The notes beneath the pieces are model-generated. The model ran no database searches. It saw only the letters and a program-made list of their open reading frames with translations, and was not told the origin of the DNA. From Bacteroidales bacterium UBA6431 (GTDB lineage: Bacteria; Bacteroidota; Bacteroidia; Bacteroidales; UBA932), in assembly GCA_002439095.1 (NCBI GenBank), contig DJOT01000043.1:87773-151772 (forward strand): a stretch of DNA of 64,000 nt. The letters are read 5' to 3'. Both the position numbers and the translations under genes were made by a program. Positions 26,773 through 35,433 of this stretch are shown piece after piece (position 1 is the stretch's first letter; each line of letters begins with the position of its first letter).

Positions 26773-27399
26773 ATGCCGAACACTTGCTTCATATCATTCC
26801 GGAGTCAGTTTTTCAAATACGGATGCTTCAGCTGGCATCAGATATTGATGTGGAATCCTGATTTCGGGGAAAACAATATCACGAGATGGATCCGGAAGGG
26901 ACTTCTTGTAAGATTGAGACGCGGGTGGTTTGCTTTTCCGGAATACCTGCAGACACCCGATTTTGCCATGTACATAGCCGGCAGGATCTATAAGCCTTCA
27001 TACATAAGTCTTTTCTCGGCTCTCTCATACTATGGAATGATTCCTGAAGCCGTCACCGACATCACAAGCGTCACGACACTCAAAACATCCTCATTTCTGA
27101 ATAACTTCGGACAGTTCAGCTACAGTAGTGTCAAGACTTCCATGTTCTTTGGCTTTAATCTGAAACCGACGTCTGACGGCAGGACCATCACAATGGCTAC
27201 AGCAGAAAAAGCCTTGATTGACCTGCTATATCTGTATCCGATATACAGCAGCGAGGACGACATGCGCGAACTGCGTCTGGATGAAGCCTTTATGCAGGAC
27301 GAGTTCAACCACGGGCTGGCGGACAGTTACATAAAAACCATAGGGAGCAAGACCTTACATGACAAGATGCAGACGCTCTATAACGCATACGGAATATGA
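26773..27399 (+). CDS. AbiEi-type antitoxin (type IV toxin-antitoxin)
   Basis: 208 residues from ATG 26773. The N-terminal winged helix of AbiEi is recognisable: FFKYGCFSWHQILMWNPDFGENNITRWIRKGLLVRLRRGWFAFPEY, followed by IYKPSYISLFSALSYYGMIPE and the C-terminal half with TSDGRTITMATAEKALIDLLYLYPIY. AbiEi represses its operon and counteracts the AbiEii nucleotidyltransferase toxin. It appears intact, and its stop overlaps the toxin start by ATGA, but that toxin is broken. Confidence 0.83.
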   Translation: MPNTCFISFRSQFFKYGCFSWHQILMWNPDFGENNITRWIRKGLLVRLRRGWFAFPEYLQTPDFAMYIAGRIYKPSYISLFSALSYYGMIPEAVTDITSVTTLKTSSFLNNFGQFSYSSVKTSMFFGFNLKPTSDGRTITMATAEKALIDLLYLYPIYSSEDDMRELRLDEAFMQDEFNHGLADSYIKTIGSKTLHDKMQTLYNAYGI

Positions 27400-28059
27400 T
27401 AGACATTGACATAATACGCAATTACTTCCCAGAGCCCCTACGGAGCAGCGCATCGTTTGACAAACACCTGCTGAAAGAATATCTCCAGCTGATGATTCTG
27501 GACTTCATCTCCTCATCAGAATATGCATCCGGACTTTGTTTCATAGGGGGCACAAACCTCAGGCTTATCCAGAAAATTGACCGGTTCTCAGAAAACCTCG
27601 ACTTTGACTGCAAGGATATGACAAAAGAGGACTTCATGGGCCTCACCGATAAAGTTGTCTCATTTCTGCGCCGAAATGGTCTCAACGTGGAAACCCGGGA
27701 CAAGGATAATCCGAAACTCACAGCGTTCCGCAGAAACCTTTATTTCCCGCTTTTTCTTCCCTATACAAGTGCCGCCAAAGGGAGTGCTTTGTTCAATGAA
27801 AATTTCAGCTCTGCTGTCGAGAGCAAAAGGACGGGATTTCTACGACACAATGTTTCTGCTGTCCCAAACCGCGCCGGATTATGCCTTCCTGAAAGGCAAA
27901 ACAGGTATCGGTTCCCTGCCTGAACTCAAGCAAGCCGTAAACGGGCTGATGTCAAGGACAAACATGATATCCAAGGCCAAAGACTTTGAGCATCCGCTGT
28001 TCAACTCCAGAAACTCCGCCAAAATACTGCGGTTCGCAGACTTCATAGACTCTTTGTAG
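27396..28059 (+). pseudogene. AbiEii nucleotidyltransferase toxin, frameshifted by an internal deletion
   Basis: The start (ATGA overlap with the antitoxin) and the nucleotidyltransferase core are present: FIGGTNLRLIQKIDRFSENLDFD (GGTxL and DxD type), then RNLYFPLF. From about 27763 the family-typical continuation (VPPKGVLCSMKISALLSRAKGRDFYDTMFLLSQ, to TAG-containing end at 28059) is in another frame. Between these two blocks roughly 60-80 residues of the usual toxin are missing, so a deletion with junction near 27745-27765 removed the middle and shifted the frame. The reading frame from the start runs on to 27923 with meaningless sequence. The toxin is almost surely inactive. Confidence 0.78.
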
Positions 28060-28065
28060 AAAGCG

Positions 28066-28085
28066 GCGAAATTTATTATTTTCGC
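28066..28085 (+). promoter_or_regulatory. Weak inverted repeat over a possible -7 element of the restriction enzyme gene
   Basis: GCGAAA (28066-28071) and TTTCGC (28080-28085) are reverse complements; the right arm overlaps TATTTTCG, a one-mismatch match to TAnnTTTG, about 43 bases before the start at 28128. Confidence 0.35.
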
Positions 28086-28127
28086 AGTGTATAGGCATCA
28101 TACTGTTCAACGAGTTCACGAAAAGAT

Positions 28128-31100
28128 ATGACATTCAAAGAGGTTCTCAATAAATTCCGGGAATATTCTTTTACTGAAAAAGAGAAGGGCACACGATTCG
28201 AGAGACTGATGCGGTCCTGGTTGCTGACAGACCCGAGGTATTCTCAACTCACCGAAGTTTGGCTCTGGGAAAACTTCCCGGCCAGAAAAGACTTTGGAGG
28301 GAAAGACATCGGCATAGATCTGGTAGCCCGCACAGAATTTGGTGACTATTGGGCTATACAATGCAAGTGCTATCAAGAGAACGCATTCATTGACAAGCCA
28401 GCTGTTGACTCGTTCTTGTCAACCTCAAGCAAAACTTTCCATATTCCAGATTCTTCCAAGCCAGTAAGGTTTGCTGTCAGAATGTGGATATCCACCACAG
28501 AGAAATGGGGACCGACTGCAGAAGAAGCCATACGCAATCAGGATCCACCCGTCAATAGAGTCGGCTTGACCGACCTTGAATCTTCCCCCGCTGAATGGGA
28601 CAAACTCCTGCAAGGTCTGGAAGGAAAAGAAGCGTTGGTCGAAGGGAAGCACCCGATGAAGCACCAGCTCGAAGCAATTTCAAAAGCGGCTGCTCACTAT
28701 AAGGAAAATGACAGGGGTAAACTCATAATGGCATGCGGTACAGGAAAGACCTACACATCTCTCGTGATGATGGAGACTCTCTTGGGCCAACGGGGTCTGG
28801 TCTTATTTATGGTCCCGTCCATATCCCTTCTAGGGCAGAGCCTCAATGCCTGGTCCGCAGATGCACGAAAGCCCATCAAAGCAATCTGCATCTGCTCTGA
28901 CAGCAGAGCCTCAAGAAAAATCCAGAAAGAACTGGATTTGATTACGGACGAGGCGATAGATCTCGCAGTGCCGGCATGCACGAACCCGGATTCGATAGTC
29001 CGACAATTGAAGAATTACCGCGATTACGACGGTCTGGTGGTTGTATTTTCAACCTATCAGTCAATAGATACAGTATCCGAGGCTCAGAGAAAGCTGCTCA
29101 AGTCCACAAACGGAGAGTATGGAATATTTGATTTCATCATCTGCGATGAAGCGCACAGGACAACAGGGGTCAAGGTAAGTGACGCCGATGAAAGCAACTT
29201 CACGAAGGTTCATTCTGACGAAAATGTACGCGGGAAGAAACGTCTCTATATGACGGCCACACCCCGTCTCTATGGCGAGTCCGCAAAAATCAAAGCCTCC
29301 GAGAAGGACTGCATCCTCTGTTCAATGGATGATGAATCAGTCTACGGAAAAGAATTTTATAGAGTGAACTTCGCCTACGCTGTCGCCAATGGACTTCTGA
29401 CCGACTATAAGGTCCTTGTCCTGACTGTAAGCGAAGAAGATATTCCGGACAATCTCCAGAACGAGATAAAAATGGGCTTACGCACCGAGCTTGACTACGA
29501 CAATACGGCAAAACTGATAGGAGTCATCAATGGGCTGTCGAAAATCATCCGCGGTGATGAAGGGCATACTTGGGCTGCAGATCCATGCAAGATGAAGCGA
29601 GCTCTTGCATTCTGTTCTGCAATTGGAGACACTTCCAAGACAGGGACTTCCAAAAACGTCGCCGCTGTATTTCCGGAAATCGACAGACGATACAAAGAGC
29701 AGATCGGCACAGCCGCTGAGCGGGACAAGGTCGTGGACATCAGCACGAGGCACATCGACGGTTCCATGAACTCATCAGAAAGGAACGCTATACTTTCGTG
29801 GCTGAAGGATGATTGCGAAGATGGTGAGTGCAAGGTCGTCACTAACGTCAGATGCCTTTCGGAAGGCGTGGATGTCCCGGCTCTGGATGCGGTCCTGTTC
29901 CTTTCTTCCAGGAACAGCCAAGTAGATGTGGTCCAGTCCGTAGGACGTGTCATGCGGAATTTCCACAAGGGCGGAGCGGACGAAAAGAAATACGGATATA
30001 TAATCATCCCTGTCGTGGTGCCTCAGGATGTGAAACCGGAAGATGCTCTCAGCGACAACAAGTACTTCAAAGTCGTCTGGGACATTCTGAATGCCCTCCG
30101 CTCACACGATGACCAGTTCAATGCGGAAGTTCAGAGACTGTCTCTCAACAAGAAGAAAGACGGAAAAGTCACCATAGGAGGAGTCGGCATCGGACACAAC
30201 AGCCTTGTGGACGGATACGATCAAGACAAAGACGACGCCAAGGTTCTCAATGATTCGGAAGTTGCCCGCCAGCTTGAGTTCCGCTTCGGTGAACTTAAAG
30301 ACGGCATATATGCAAAACTCGTCGAGAAATGCGGCGACAGGATGTATTGGGAGAACTGGGCAAAGGAGGTCGGGATTATCGCCCGGAAGTTCATCGACAG
30401 GATTCACCGTCTGGTCGTGACGGAACACCGGCACGAAGACGAATTCAGGAAATACCTTGACGGACTGAAAAAGAACATCAACCCGTCCGTGGATGCTGAC
30501 CAGGCAATAGAGATGCTCGCACAGCACATGATCACGAAACCCGTGTTCGATGCTCTGTTTGCGGACTATGAGTTCGTCACGAACAATGCCGTAAGCCGCT
30601 CCATGCAGTCCATGATCGACATTCTTAAAGGGGAAGCCTTCGAGAAAGACACTGAAATCCTCGACAGATTCTACACCTCAGTCAAGATCAATGTCGGCAA
30701 CATCGACAATCTTGAAGGGAAACAGACTGTCATCAAAAACCTGTACGAGAAGTTTTTCAAGGGTGCCTTTCCCAAGACCGTAGACACTCTCGGAATTGTC
30801 TATACACCAGTAGAATGCGTTGATTTTATCATACGCTCTGTCAATGAACTTCTCAAATCGGAGTTTGGCACTTCCCTGACCGAAGAAAATGTCCATATCC
30901 TTGATCCGTTTACAGGGACAGGAACTTTTATCACCCGCCTCCTCCAGTCCGGCCTGATCCGACCGGAGGACATGGAGAGGAAGTATCTCAACGAGGTTCA
31001 TTGCAACGAAATAGTGCTTCTTGCCTATTACATCGCCGATGTCAACATAGAGAGCGTCTTCCACGAACTGGTCAAGCCCGAAAAATACCTGCCTTATGAC

Positions 31101-33035
31101 GGAATATGCCTCACGGACACTTTCCAGCTCAACGAAGAAGGAGACAATGACATATTCTCCCAGCTGTTCCGGGAAAACTCCGAGCGCGTCATAAAGCAGA
31201 AGAAAGCCCCGGTACGCGTCATCTTCGGCAACCCTCCATACTCCGTGGGACAGAAGTCGGCAAATGACAACGCACAGAATCTCAGCTATCCCCATCTCGA
31301 CAAAAGGATAGCCGATACGTATGCTGACAGTGTGAGCACCACAAACAAGAATTCCCTTTACGACTCCTATATCAAGGCGTTCCGCTGGGCCAGCGACAGG
31401 ATCTCACAATGCCAAGACGGCGGAATCGTGGCATTCATAAGCAACGGAGCCTGGATAGACGGCAGCGCCCAGGAGGGTGTCAGGAGATGTTTCGAAAAAG
31501 AGTTCTCTTCTGTCTATGTGTTCAATTTGAGGGGAAATCAAAGAACAAGCGGAGAACTTTCAAGAAAAGAGGGAGGTAAGATTTTCGGTTCCGGCTCCCG
31601 CACCCCTATAGCCATCACGATTCTCGTGAATAATCCCGCAAAGAAAGGCAAAGCTGAAATACACTACCACGACATCGGAAATTACCTCTCCCGCGAGCAG
31701 AAACTCAAGATCATCCGTGACTTCAAGTCTGTAGGCTCACGGAAGATGGATTGGGAGACCATTGTCCCCAATAAAAAAGGAGACTGGATCAACCAGCGAG
31801 GAGATGAATTTGACACACTTATACCAATGGCTCCAGAGAAGAAATATGATGTGGAGGCTCAAAGTGTGTTTATTTCGTTTTCAAGAGGTCTCGAAACAGG
31901 ACGTGACGCATGGGTTTATAACTATTCTAAAAATTCGTTAATCAACACAATGCGGACTTGTGTCGACTTCTATAATAGCGAGATTAATAAATTGCCCTCA
32001 CTTGGAAACAGCATTGAGTTCGTAAATAAAGATCCGATGAAAATCAGTTGGACAAGTTCTTTACTGACTTATGCCGACAAAAAAGAAAGTGCCTTATTTC
32101 AGAAAGAGAAAATTTGCAATGTTCTATATCGACCATTTCAAAAATCATGGGCATATTATGGCGAAAAATTTATTCATAGAAGAGGACAATTAGAGAAGTT
32201 TTTCCAAAAGCACGAATATGAAAATCTCGTCATCTGCGTCAGCGGTATCGGGGTGACAAAAAATTTCTCCTGCATCATCTCTGATGTCATACCGGATCTG
32301 GAGCTCATCGGGAAATCCCAGTGCTTCCCACTCTACTGGTATAATGAAAAAACAGAACAGTCCGGCTCGCTTTTCGATGCCCAGCAAGACAATTTCACAC
32401 GCATGGACGGCATCTCAGACTGGATTCTGAGAGAAGCGAGAAGCCGCTACGGGAACACTAAATCCCTCACAAAAGAATACATATTCTACTATGTCTACGG
32501 CTTCCTCCACAGCGGACAATACAGGGCCAAGTTTGAAGCGGAGCTGAAGAAATCTCTGCCTCGGATATCCTTCCCGGACAAAATAGAGGACTTCCTGAAA
32601 TTCTACACTGCCGGCAAGAAACTGGCTGACCTGCATTTGCATTATGAGAGCGTTCCGGCCTGCCCGGATATCCATATCGAGGGTGATTCTCCAGAAGGAG
32701 ACCAATACGAATTCTATTCTGTCCAGAAAATGAGATTCCCGGCTAAAGGTCAGAAGGACACAATCATCTACAATAGCAGGATTCGCATTACAGAAATTCC
32801 CGAGAAAGCATACGAGTACATCGTGAACGGTAAATCTGCCATCGAATGGATAATGGAACGTTATCAGGTGACTGTAGATGACGGCAAGGGAGGAAGCATG
32901 ATCAAGAACGATCCTAACGACTGGTCACGTGAACACGGCCAGCCGCGCTACATCCTGGACCTGCTGCTTTCGGTAATTACCGTCTCCGTAAAGACTGTCG
33001 AAATCATCAAGAGTCTTCCGGAGATGAAATTTTAA
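28128..33035 (+). CDS. Single-chain type ISP restriction-modification enzyme
   Basis: 1635 residues holding all functions in one chain. N-terminal Mrr-like nuclease: GGKDIGIDLVA (D64) and WAIQCKCYQ (Q78, K80). Superfamily 2 helicase: Walker A ACGTGKT near residue 204, DEAH near 339-342, MTATPRLYG, and SVGRVMRNFHKGG as motif VI. A gamma-type N6-adenine methyltransferase: motif I ILDPFTGTGTFITR near 925 and motif IV VIFGNPPYSVGQ near 1035. The last 500 residues should be the target recognition domain. Size and order match LlaGI/LlaBIII-type enzymes (about 1570 residues), which methylate one strand and translocate from unmethylated sites before cutting. No separate S, M or R genes flank it. Base composition is richer in A/T than the core genes. 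Confidence 0.92.
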   Translation: MTFKEVLNKFREYSFTEKEKGTRFERLMRSWLLTDPRYSQLTEVWLWENFPARKDFGGKDIGIDLVARTEFGDYWAIQCKCYQENAFIDKPAVDSFLSTSSKTFHIPDSSKPVRFAVRMWISTTEKWGPTAEEAIRNQDPPVNRVGLTDLESSPAEWDKLLQGLEGKEALVEGKHPMKHQLEAISKAAAHYKENDRGKLIMACGTGKTYTSLVMMETLLGQRGLVLFMVPSISLLGQSLNAWSADARKPIKAICICSDSRASRKIQKELDLITDEAIDLAVPACTNPDSIVRQLKNYRDYDGLVVVFSTYQSIDTVSEAQRKLLKSTNGEYGIFDFIICDEAHRTTGVKVSDADESNFTKVHSDENVRGKKRLYMTATPRLYGESAKIKASEKDCILCSMDDESVYGKEFYRVNFAYAVANGLLTDYKVLVLTVSEEDIPDNLQNEIKMGLRTELDYDNTAKLIGVINGLSKIIRGDEGHTWAADPCKMKRALAFCSAIGDTSKTGTSKNVAAVFPEIDRRYKEQIGTAAERDKVVDISTRHIDGSMNSSERNAILSWLKDDCEDGECKVVTNVRCLSEGVDVPALDAVLFLSSRNSQVDVVQSVGRVMRNFHKGGADEKKYGYIIIPVVVPQDVKPEDALSDNKYFKVVWDILNALRSHDDQFNAEVQRLSLNKKKDGKVTIGGVGIGHNSLVDGYDQDKDDAKVLNDSEVARQLEFRFGELKDGIYAKLVEKCGDRMYWENWAKEVGIIARKFIDRIHRLVVTEHRHEDEFRKYLDGLKKNINPSVDADQAIEMLAQHMITKPVFDALFADYEFVTNNAVSRSMQSMIDILKGEAFEKDTEILDRFYTSVKINVGNIDNLEGKQTVIKNLYEKFFKGAFPKTVDTLGIVYTPVECVDFIIRSVNELLKSEFGTSLTEENVHILDPFTGTGTFITRLLQSGLIRPEDMERKYLNEVHCNEIVLLAYYIADVNIESVFHELVKPEKYLPYDGICLTDTFQLNEEGDNDIFSQLFRENSERVIKQKKAPVRVIFGNPPYSVGQKSANDNAQNLSYPHLDKRIADTYADSVSTTNKNSLYDSYIKAFRWASDRISQCQDGGIVAFISNGAWIDGSAQEGVRRCFEKEFSSVYVFNLRGNQRTSGELSRKEGGKIFGSGSRTPIAITILVNNPAKKGKAEIHYHDIGNYLSREQKLKIIRDFKSVGSRKMDWETIVPNKKGDWINQRGDEFDTLIPMAPEKKYDVEAQSVFISFSRGLETGRDAWVYNYSKNSLINTMRTCVDFYNSEINKLPSLGNSIEFVNKDPMKISWTSSLLTYADKKESALFQKEKICNVLYRPFQKSWAYYGEKFIHRRGQLEKFFQKHEYENLVICVSGIGVTKNFSCIISDVIPDLELIGKSQCFPLYWYNEKTEQSGSLFDAQQDNFTRMDGISDWILREARSRYGNTKSLTKEYIFYYVYGFLHSGQYRAKFEAELKKSLPRISFPDKIEDFLKFYTAGKKLADLHLHYESVPACPDIHIEGDSPEGDQYEFYSVQKMRFPAKGQKDTIIYNSRIRITEIPEKAYEYIVNGKSAIEWIMERYQVTVDDGKGGSMIKNDPNDWSREHGQPRYILDLLLSVITVSVKTVEIIKSLPEMKF

Positions 33036-33054
33036 CGATTATTCAACTGTTGTT

Positions 33055-34083
33055 ATGGAAAGATTATCTGAACTCTACGAGTCCCGATTCGGCGTACGGC
33101 CGGAGGAGACAGAACTGCTTCCGCTCTCCGGAAGCGCCCGCAAATACTACAGGATCAGCGGTGAGGGCGGCACGGTCATCGGCTGCATAGGCACAAACCC
33201 CGCCGAAAACAGAGCCTTTCTCACCATTGACGCGAAGTTCCGCGATGCGGGCCTGCATGCCCCGGAGGTCTACGCCGTCTCCTCGGACGGGATGGCCTAT
33301 ATCCAGGAAGACCTCGGCGACGGGCAGCTGTTCTCGCTTCTGCGCCCCGGCATCGCAAAAGGCAACTTCACAGAAGAGCAGCTCGACTGGCTGCATGACA
33401 CCATCGCCCTGCTCCCGGCAGTGCAGTTCAAGGTGGGGCAAGGGATGGACTGGAGCGTGTGTTTCCCGGACAGGGAGTTCAATGCACGAATGGTCAATTT
33501 CGACCTCAGTTATTTCAAATACGATTTCCTGAAACTCACCGGGCTGGAGTTCGACGAGATTCGCCTGCAGGATGACTTTGACCGGCTGCGTGACGATTCC
33601 CTCGACTTCAAGGGTAACACGTTCATGTATAGGGATTTCCAGGCGCGCAACATCATGATAAAGGACGGCGAGCCGTGCTTCATCGATTTCCAGGGCGGAC
33701 GCAGAGGCCCGGTACAGTACGACCTCGCCTCTTTCCTCTGGAACGCCGGCACCCACTTCTCCCCTGCCCTGCGCTCAGAGCTTGAAGCCGTGTACATCAA
33801 GGCTTTGCAAGAATACGTCAAAGTGGACGAAGAAGAGTTCCTGGAAAAGTACAGGCTCATCACCCTTGTCCGTCTGCTGCAGGAGTTCGGGGCATACGGC
33901 TTCCGGGGACTGATAGAGCGCAAGCAGCTCTTCATCGACTGCATACCCACGGCACTCGGCTGCATCCGCGAACTCACACAAGAGCCGTTCAGGCGCTACC
34001 CGTACCTCAACTCCGTACTGCGCCGCCTGTGCGAAGACTGGGACGGACGCACCATCCTCCCCGGAGTCAAGATCAGCCTGTAA
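33055..34083 (+). CDS. amgK: Sugar kinase of the aminoglycoside-phosphotransferase fold, AmgK-like
   Basis: 342 residues, cytoplasmic. APH fold: N-lobe LPLSGSARKYYRISGEGGTVIGC and the catalytic loop FMYRDFQARNIMIKDGEPCFIDFQGGRRGPVQYDLASFLW near 190-225, the version of the Brenner motif seen in AmgK anomeric sugar kinases. AmgK phosphorylates MurNAc and GlcNAc at C1, and MurU then makes UDP-MurNAc. A MurU-type nucleotidyltransferase is encoded at 35430, so the pathway assignment is supported by context, though the two genes are now separated by an ATPase gene. Confidence 0.75.
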   Translation: MERLSELYESRFGVRPEETELLPLSGSARKYYRISGEGGTVIGCIGTNPAENRAFLTIDAKFRDAGLHAPEVYAVSSDGMAYIQEDLGDGQLFSLLRPGIAKGNFTEEQLDWLHDTIALLPAVQFKVGQGMDWSVCFPDREFNARMVNFDLSYFKYDFLKLTGLEFDEIRLQDDFDRLRDDSLDFKGNTFMYRDFQARNIMIKDGEPCFIDFQGGRRGPVQYDLASFLWNAGTHFSPALRSELEAVYIKALQEYVKVDEEEFLEKYRLITLVRLLQEFGAYGFRGLIERKQLFIDCIPTALGCIRELTQEPFRRYPYLNSVLRRLCEDWDGRTILPGVKISL

Positions 34084-34144
34084 AAGTTTCGGTTATGACA
34101 GAAACTTTTTCTATATTTGCAGAAAGTTTCGGTTATGACAGAAA
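34083..34144 (+). repeat. Perfect 22-bp direct repeats bracketing the ATPase 3 promoter
   Basis: Two identical 22-base copies, 34083-34104 and 34123-34144, core GTTTCGGTTATGACAG, spaced 40 bases. The -7 element lies between them and the second copy contains the ATG of the ATPase gene. The first copy starts on the last base of the AmgK stop codon. Confidence 0.88.
34112..34119 (+). promoter_or_regulatory. Putative -7 element of ATPase 3
   Basis: TATATTTG, perfect match to TAnnTTTG, followed by GCAG. The start codon is only 16 bases downstream, so the leader must be very short and has no recognisable ribosome binding site. Confidence 0.65.
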
Positions 34145-35433
34145 ACATCAAGAACCTTTCGCGTTACAATCCGTGGAACGGGAACAACATCGCATCAGGA
34201 TTCAGACGTGATGACTATCTACGGAAAATATCCGCTTTCACCGGAAACAATCTGGTGAAAGTGCTCACAGGTCAGCGCCGTGTCGGGAAGAGCTACATCC
34301 TCAGGCAAGTCGCGATGGATCTGGTCGCCAGCGGCATAGATGACCGGAACATCTTGTTCATCAGCAAGGAGTTTTCGAGCTTTGATTTTCTTGAAACGAA
34401 TAAAGAGCTTGACGACCTCATCAAAGAATACCATACAGAACTGCGCCCCTCCGGCAAGACATATATTTTCATTGATGAAGTCCAGAATATAGAAGGTTGG
34501 GAAAAAAGCGTAAACTCGCTGTCCCAAGATTTTTCCTCTCCATGCGAAGTGTTCATCAGCGGTTCAAACTCAAAGATGCTGTCCGGCGAACTGGCTTCAC
34601 TGCTTTCCGGCCGATATGTTGAATTGGAGGTTTTTTCCCTCTCCTACATCGAATGGATCGGAATCACCGCAAGAGAGTCCGGACAGAAATCATACGGAGA
34701 ATACCTGCAAGAAGGCGGACTTCCCGAACTGACACATCTGGGCACATCGGAAGTCAAAAGGAACTACATATCAAGTTTGAGGGATACCATACTTTTGCGC
34801 GACATAATCTCGCGCTTCAAGATACGGGATGCCAGAACCCTTGAAGATCTGTTTGTTTATCTTGTGAATAATACCACCAAGCTCTTCACTCCCAATTCAA
34901 TAGTGCGCTTTTACAAAGGTAAGGGAAAATCCGTCAACTACGAGACAGTGGCGACATACCTCGGTTACCTTACCGACACTTACCTGGTCCACAAGGCTGA
35001 AAGATACAACATTCAAGGAAGAGAGGTCATAGCCGGGAACTGCAAATATTACATCAACGACCTGTCATTCCGGAATTATTTGTATCGGGGCTTTGCCTTC
35101 GGCTACGGATATGAACTTGAGAACCTCATATATCTGGATTTGAGGCGGGCCGGATACGACGTTTATGTCGGGAACATCTCCAACACGACGGAGGGACGTC
35201 AACTGGAAGTGGATTTTGTCGGCATAACCGGTGACAAGAAGATATATGTCCAGGTCGCTTACAAAATGAATGACCCGGAAACAATGAGGCGTGAATACAC
35301 TCCGTTGAGCCTCATAAAAGACAGTTATCCGAAATATGTCGTCACTATGGACGAGTTCAGATTCCCCAGCAACAACGGAATCACCCATGTTCAAGCGTGG
35401 GACTTCCAGAATGAATTAAAAAAACAAGCATGA
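34135..35433 (+). CDS. AAA_14/DUF4143 ATPase 3
   Basis: 432 residues from ATG 34135. Walker A TGQRRVGKSYI near residues 44-54, Walker B TYIFIDEVQNIEGWE, sensor VFISGSNSKMLSGELASLLSGRYVELEVFSLSYIEW, winged-helix KSVNYETVATYLGYLTDTYLVHKAERYNIQGRE, and a C-terminal nuclease-like strand pair RQLEVDFVGITGDKKIYVQVAYKM, where the usual ExK is replaced by QVA, so nuclease activity is doubtful. It lies between the AmgK-like and MurU-like genes and its last codons overlap the MurU start (ATGA), so murU is now coupled to it. Confidence 0.87.
   Translation: MTENIKNLSRYNPWNGNNIASGFRRDDYLRKISAFTGNNLVKVLTGQRRVGKSYILRQVAMDLVASGIDDRNILFISKEFSSFDFLETNKELDDLIKEYHTELRPSGKTYIFIDEVQNIEGWEKSVNSLSQDFSSPCEVFISGSNSKMLSGELASLLSGRYVELEVFSLSYIEWIGITARESGQKSYGEYLQEGGLPELTHLGTSEVKRNYISSLRDTILLRDIISRFKIRDARTLEDLFVYLVNNTTKLFTPNSIVRFYKGKGKSVNYETVATYLGYLTDTYLVHKAERYNIQGREVIAGNCKYYINDLSFRNYLYRGFAFGYGYELENLIYLDLRRAGYDVYVGNISNTTEGRQLEVDFVGITGDKKIYVQVAYKMNDPETMRREYTPLSLIKDSYPKYVVTMDEFRFPSNNGITHVQAWDFQNELKKQA

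Noticed and set aside
27655..28059. Separate small gene with its own start in the toxin region
   Set aside because: Its sequence is the C-terminal part of the AbiEii family (GRDFYD block) and continues the upstream frame after a deletion, so it belongs to one broken gene.
23427..35433. A classical mobile element (transposon, integrative element or prophage)
   Set aside because: No transposase, integrase, relaxase or phage gene and no flanking target duplication could be recognised, although the A/T-rich content and the cut gene indicate horizontal gain.
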